64,000 nucleotides of DNA from Herbaspirillum sp. AP02 (lineage in GTDB: Bacteria; Pseudomonadota; Gammaproteobacteria; Burkholderiales; Burkholderiaceae_D). The notes under the pieces are model-generated. The model saw only the letters and a program-made list of their open reading frames with translations, was not told the DNA's origin and made no database searches. Both the position numbers and the translations under genes were made by a program. Position 1 is the first letter of the stretch; every line of letters starts with the position of its first letter. The stretch lies in contig NZ_JADWMY010000001.1 of assembly GCF_015767275.1 (NCBI RefSeq), forward strand, positions 868,001-932,000, read 5' to 3'. Below are positions 62,501-64,000 of the stretch, piece after piece.

Positions 62501-64000
62501 TCAGCTGGTCAGGTGGATGCGCGCCACTTCCTGGTTGCTGGCATTGTAGAAGGCATAGTCGGTGGTACCGGGGAAATAGACATAGTGGTCCGACCCATTG
62601 GCCATGATCTGCAGGCTTTCGCTGCCGCTCATCTTCACCGTCAACAGGTGCGAGGTGGCGCCGCTGACCATGCCCATGTTGATCACGTCCTGGGCCGTGA
62701 TGATGATGTTGGTGCCATTGCCGGCGCTGACATCGAGGGTGGTGATGCCGCTGACCTTGCTGGAGAAATTGCTCAGGTTCAGGGTATTGCCCAGGTCGGC
62801 GAAATGCAGCGTCGTCACCCCGGCCACGCCATTGATGGAATCGATGTTGGAGGTGCCGGTGTTCTTGTTGACCATGTCGCTCTGCGCCCCGGCGGTACTG
62901 CCCAGGCCGGCGCTGACATTGATCAGATTCGTGCCGCTGCCCACCGTCACCGAATTGTGCCCGCCCTCGACCACGTTGAAGATATCGGTGCCGGAACTGG
63001 CGCCACCGCCCGAGAGGACGTTGGTGGTGCCGTTGCCGCGTGCGGTCAGGGTATTGGCGCTGCTGTTGCCGGCAAGGGTGCTGTTGACGCTGCTGCTGCC
63101 TTCCAGGTTGGCGATGCCGACATAGCTGTCCCCGTTGGCATCGCCGCTGCTGCCGCCGCTCACCAGGCTGGCATTGATCGCGCCGCTGGTGGAATACAGG
63201 TAGCTGACGGTATCGCTGCCGCCCGCGCCACCATTGAAGACATTGGCCGCGCTGCTGGCATAGAAGGTATCGTCGCCGGCACTGCCGGTGACGTTCTGGA
63301 TGTTGACGTAGGTGTCGTTGGCGGCATAGCCATTGGCACCGGTGCCGTGGAACAGGTCCACCGTCACGCCGACCCCGCCCGAACGCGCGTAGTTGACCGT
63401 ATTGTTGCCGGCGCCACCGTCGAAGGCATTGGTGGCGGCACTGGCATAGAAGGTGTCGTTGCCGGAACCGCCGATCAGGTTTTCAATATTGGTGAACTTG
63501 TCGCCGAGCGCATAGAGACCGCTGGCGGCCAGCGTATTGGTCAGGTCCACCGTCACGCCACCGGTATCGAATTCATAGCTCACCGTATCGACGCCGGCCC
63601 CGCCATCGAAGTTGTTGGCCTGGGTGCTGGCCTTGAAGAGGTCGTTGGCGCCGCTGCCGATCACGTTGTCGATGTTGAACAGGGTATCGCCCTGGGCGTC
63701 ACCACCAGTGCCGGTGCCGTTCTTCAGGTCGATGGTCACGCCCAGCGTCGAGCCGGCGTAGGACGCGAAGGTCGAACCCCGGTTACCGACCACCGCGGTG
63801 ATGCTGTCGGCACCCGCGCCGCCTTCCAGCACCGAGCGTGTACCGGCGGTGGAGAATCCCTTGAGCACGTCATTGAAGGCACTGCCCACCACGTTCTCGA
63901 TATTGGTGTAGAGATCGCCGGCGGCATAGTTGCCGCTGCCGGTACCGGTGGCCGTGGACAGGTCCACATTCACGCCGTTGGTACCGTCGCTGCTGGTGGA
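62501..64000 (-). CDS. Large Gly/Asp-rich tandem-repeat protein, C-terminal part (cut by window edge)
   Basis: 499 residues are visible; the gene continues beyond the right edge. The visible upper part is a run of roughly 60-residue repeats, each with variants of GGAG-D-T-VSY, VTVDL and NIEN-V-GS-ND, i.e. degenerate RTX-type (hemolysin-type calcium-binding) nonapeptides. Later residues become Ser/Thr/Asn-rich, and the chain ends with a less repetitive stretch that could carry a type I secretion signal. Likely a secreted or cell-surface adhesin; no exporter is in the window. It converges on the MocR gene. Confidence 0.75.
   Translation of the reverse strand, partial: STSSDGTNGVNVDLSTATGTGSGNYAAGDLYTNIENVVGSAFNDVLKGFSTAGTRSVLEGGAGADSITAVVGNRGSTFASYAGSTLGVTIDLKNGTGTGGDAQGDTLFNIDNVIGSGANDLFKASTQANNFDGGAGVDTVSYEFDTGGVTVDLTNTLAASGLYALGDKFTNIENLIGGSGNDTFYASAATNAFDGGAGNNTVNYARSGGVGVTVDLFHGTGANGYAANDTYVNIQNVTGSAGDDTFYASSAANVFNGGAGGSDTVSYLYSTSGAINASLVSGGSSGDANGDSYVGIANLEGSSSVNSTLAGNSSANTLTARGNGTTNVLSGGGASSGTDIFNVVEGGHNSVTVGSGTNLINVSAGLGSTAGAQSDMVNKNTGTSNIDSINGVAGVTTLHFADLGNTLNLSNFSSKVSGITTLDVSAGNGTNIIITAQDVINMGMVSGATSHLLTVKMSGSESLQIMANGSDHYVYFPGTTDYAFYNASNQEVARIHLTS

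Overview
The window looks like chromosomal DNA of a high-GC betaproteobacterium. I infer the family Oxalobacteraceae (Herbaspirillum-like) from codon use, the parE–lytic transglycosylase–parC order, the pmbA/darP/mogA neighbourhood and the abundance of LysR, MocR and peptide-ABC genes; no rRNA or marker gene confirms this. Coding density is high on both strands. I see no rRNA, tRNA, CRISPR array, insertion sequence, prophage or integrase.

Layout. 0–10.3 kb: truncated chemoreceptor, photolyase, DHA2 exporter, pmbA | darP–mogA, a small secreted protein, a cytosolic carboxylesterase, and an OhrR-type redox repressor upstream of an exported esterase with shared operator-like sites. 10.3–19.6 kb (+): a peptide ABC importer (binding protein, two permeases, two ATPases), a cytosolic gamma-glutamyltransferase-family enzyme, an FCD GntR regulator and a ketopantoate reductase-like gene. 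The gene junctions of this importer carry short tandem repeats, including a 34-codon Met-Ser-Thr repeat frame that links the two permease genes through ATGA overlaps. 19.6–20.7 kb (-): a RES/Xre toxin–antitoxin pair whose toxin has lost the family glutamate and starts at TTG. 20.7–30.2 kb (-): rpiR-type regulator, isoaspartyl peptidase, gsiABCD-like importer, DmpA-type and DppA-type aminopeptidases. Together the two convergent blocks form an island for taking up and opening unusual peptide bonds (gamma-glutamyl, isoaspartyl, D-amino acid).

30.2–41.6 kb (+): LysR, MFS carrier, DUF2848 protein and amidase (an uncharacterised catabolic unit); topoisomerase IV genes flanking a lytic transglycosylase; a HigB/HigA-like toxin–antitoxin pair with a 24-bp palindromic operator.

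41.8–48.6 kb (-): a complete ABC efflux machine (outer-membrane factor, HlyD adaptor, RbbA-type double-ATPase/permease, YhhJ-type permease) ending in a 54-residue membrane protein, with two inverted repeats upstream. 48.6–56.2 kb: orphan HPt protein, small heat-shock protein with a sigma-32-like promoter and a ROSE-like leader, azoreductase/acetyltransferase, MocR regulator, AhpD-like protein, LysR | tautomerase, lipoprotein metallo-hydrolase, cupin. 56.2–62.5 kb: amino-acid block with aminotransferase, RidA, EamA and LysE exporters, threonine dehydratase-like enzyme and a divergent MocR regulator. The right edge cuts a large glycine/aspartate-rich repeat protein, probably an RTX-like secreted protein.
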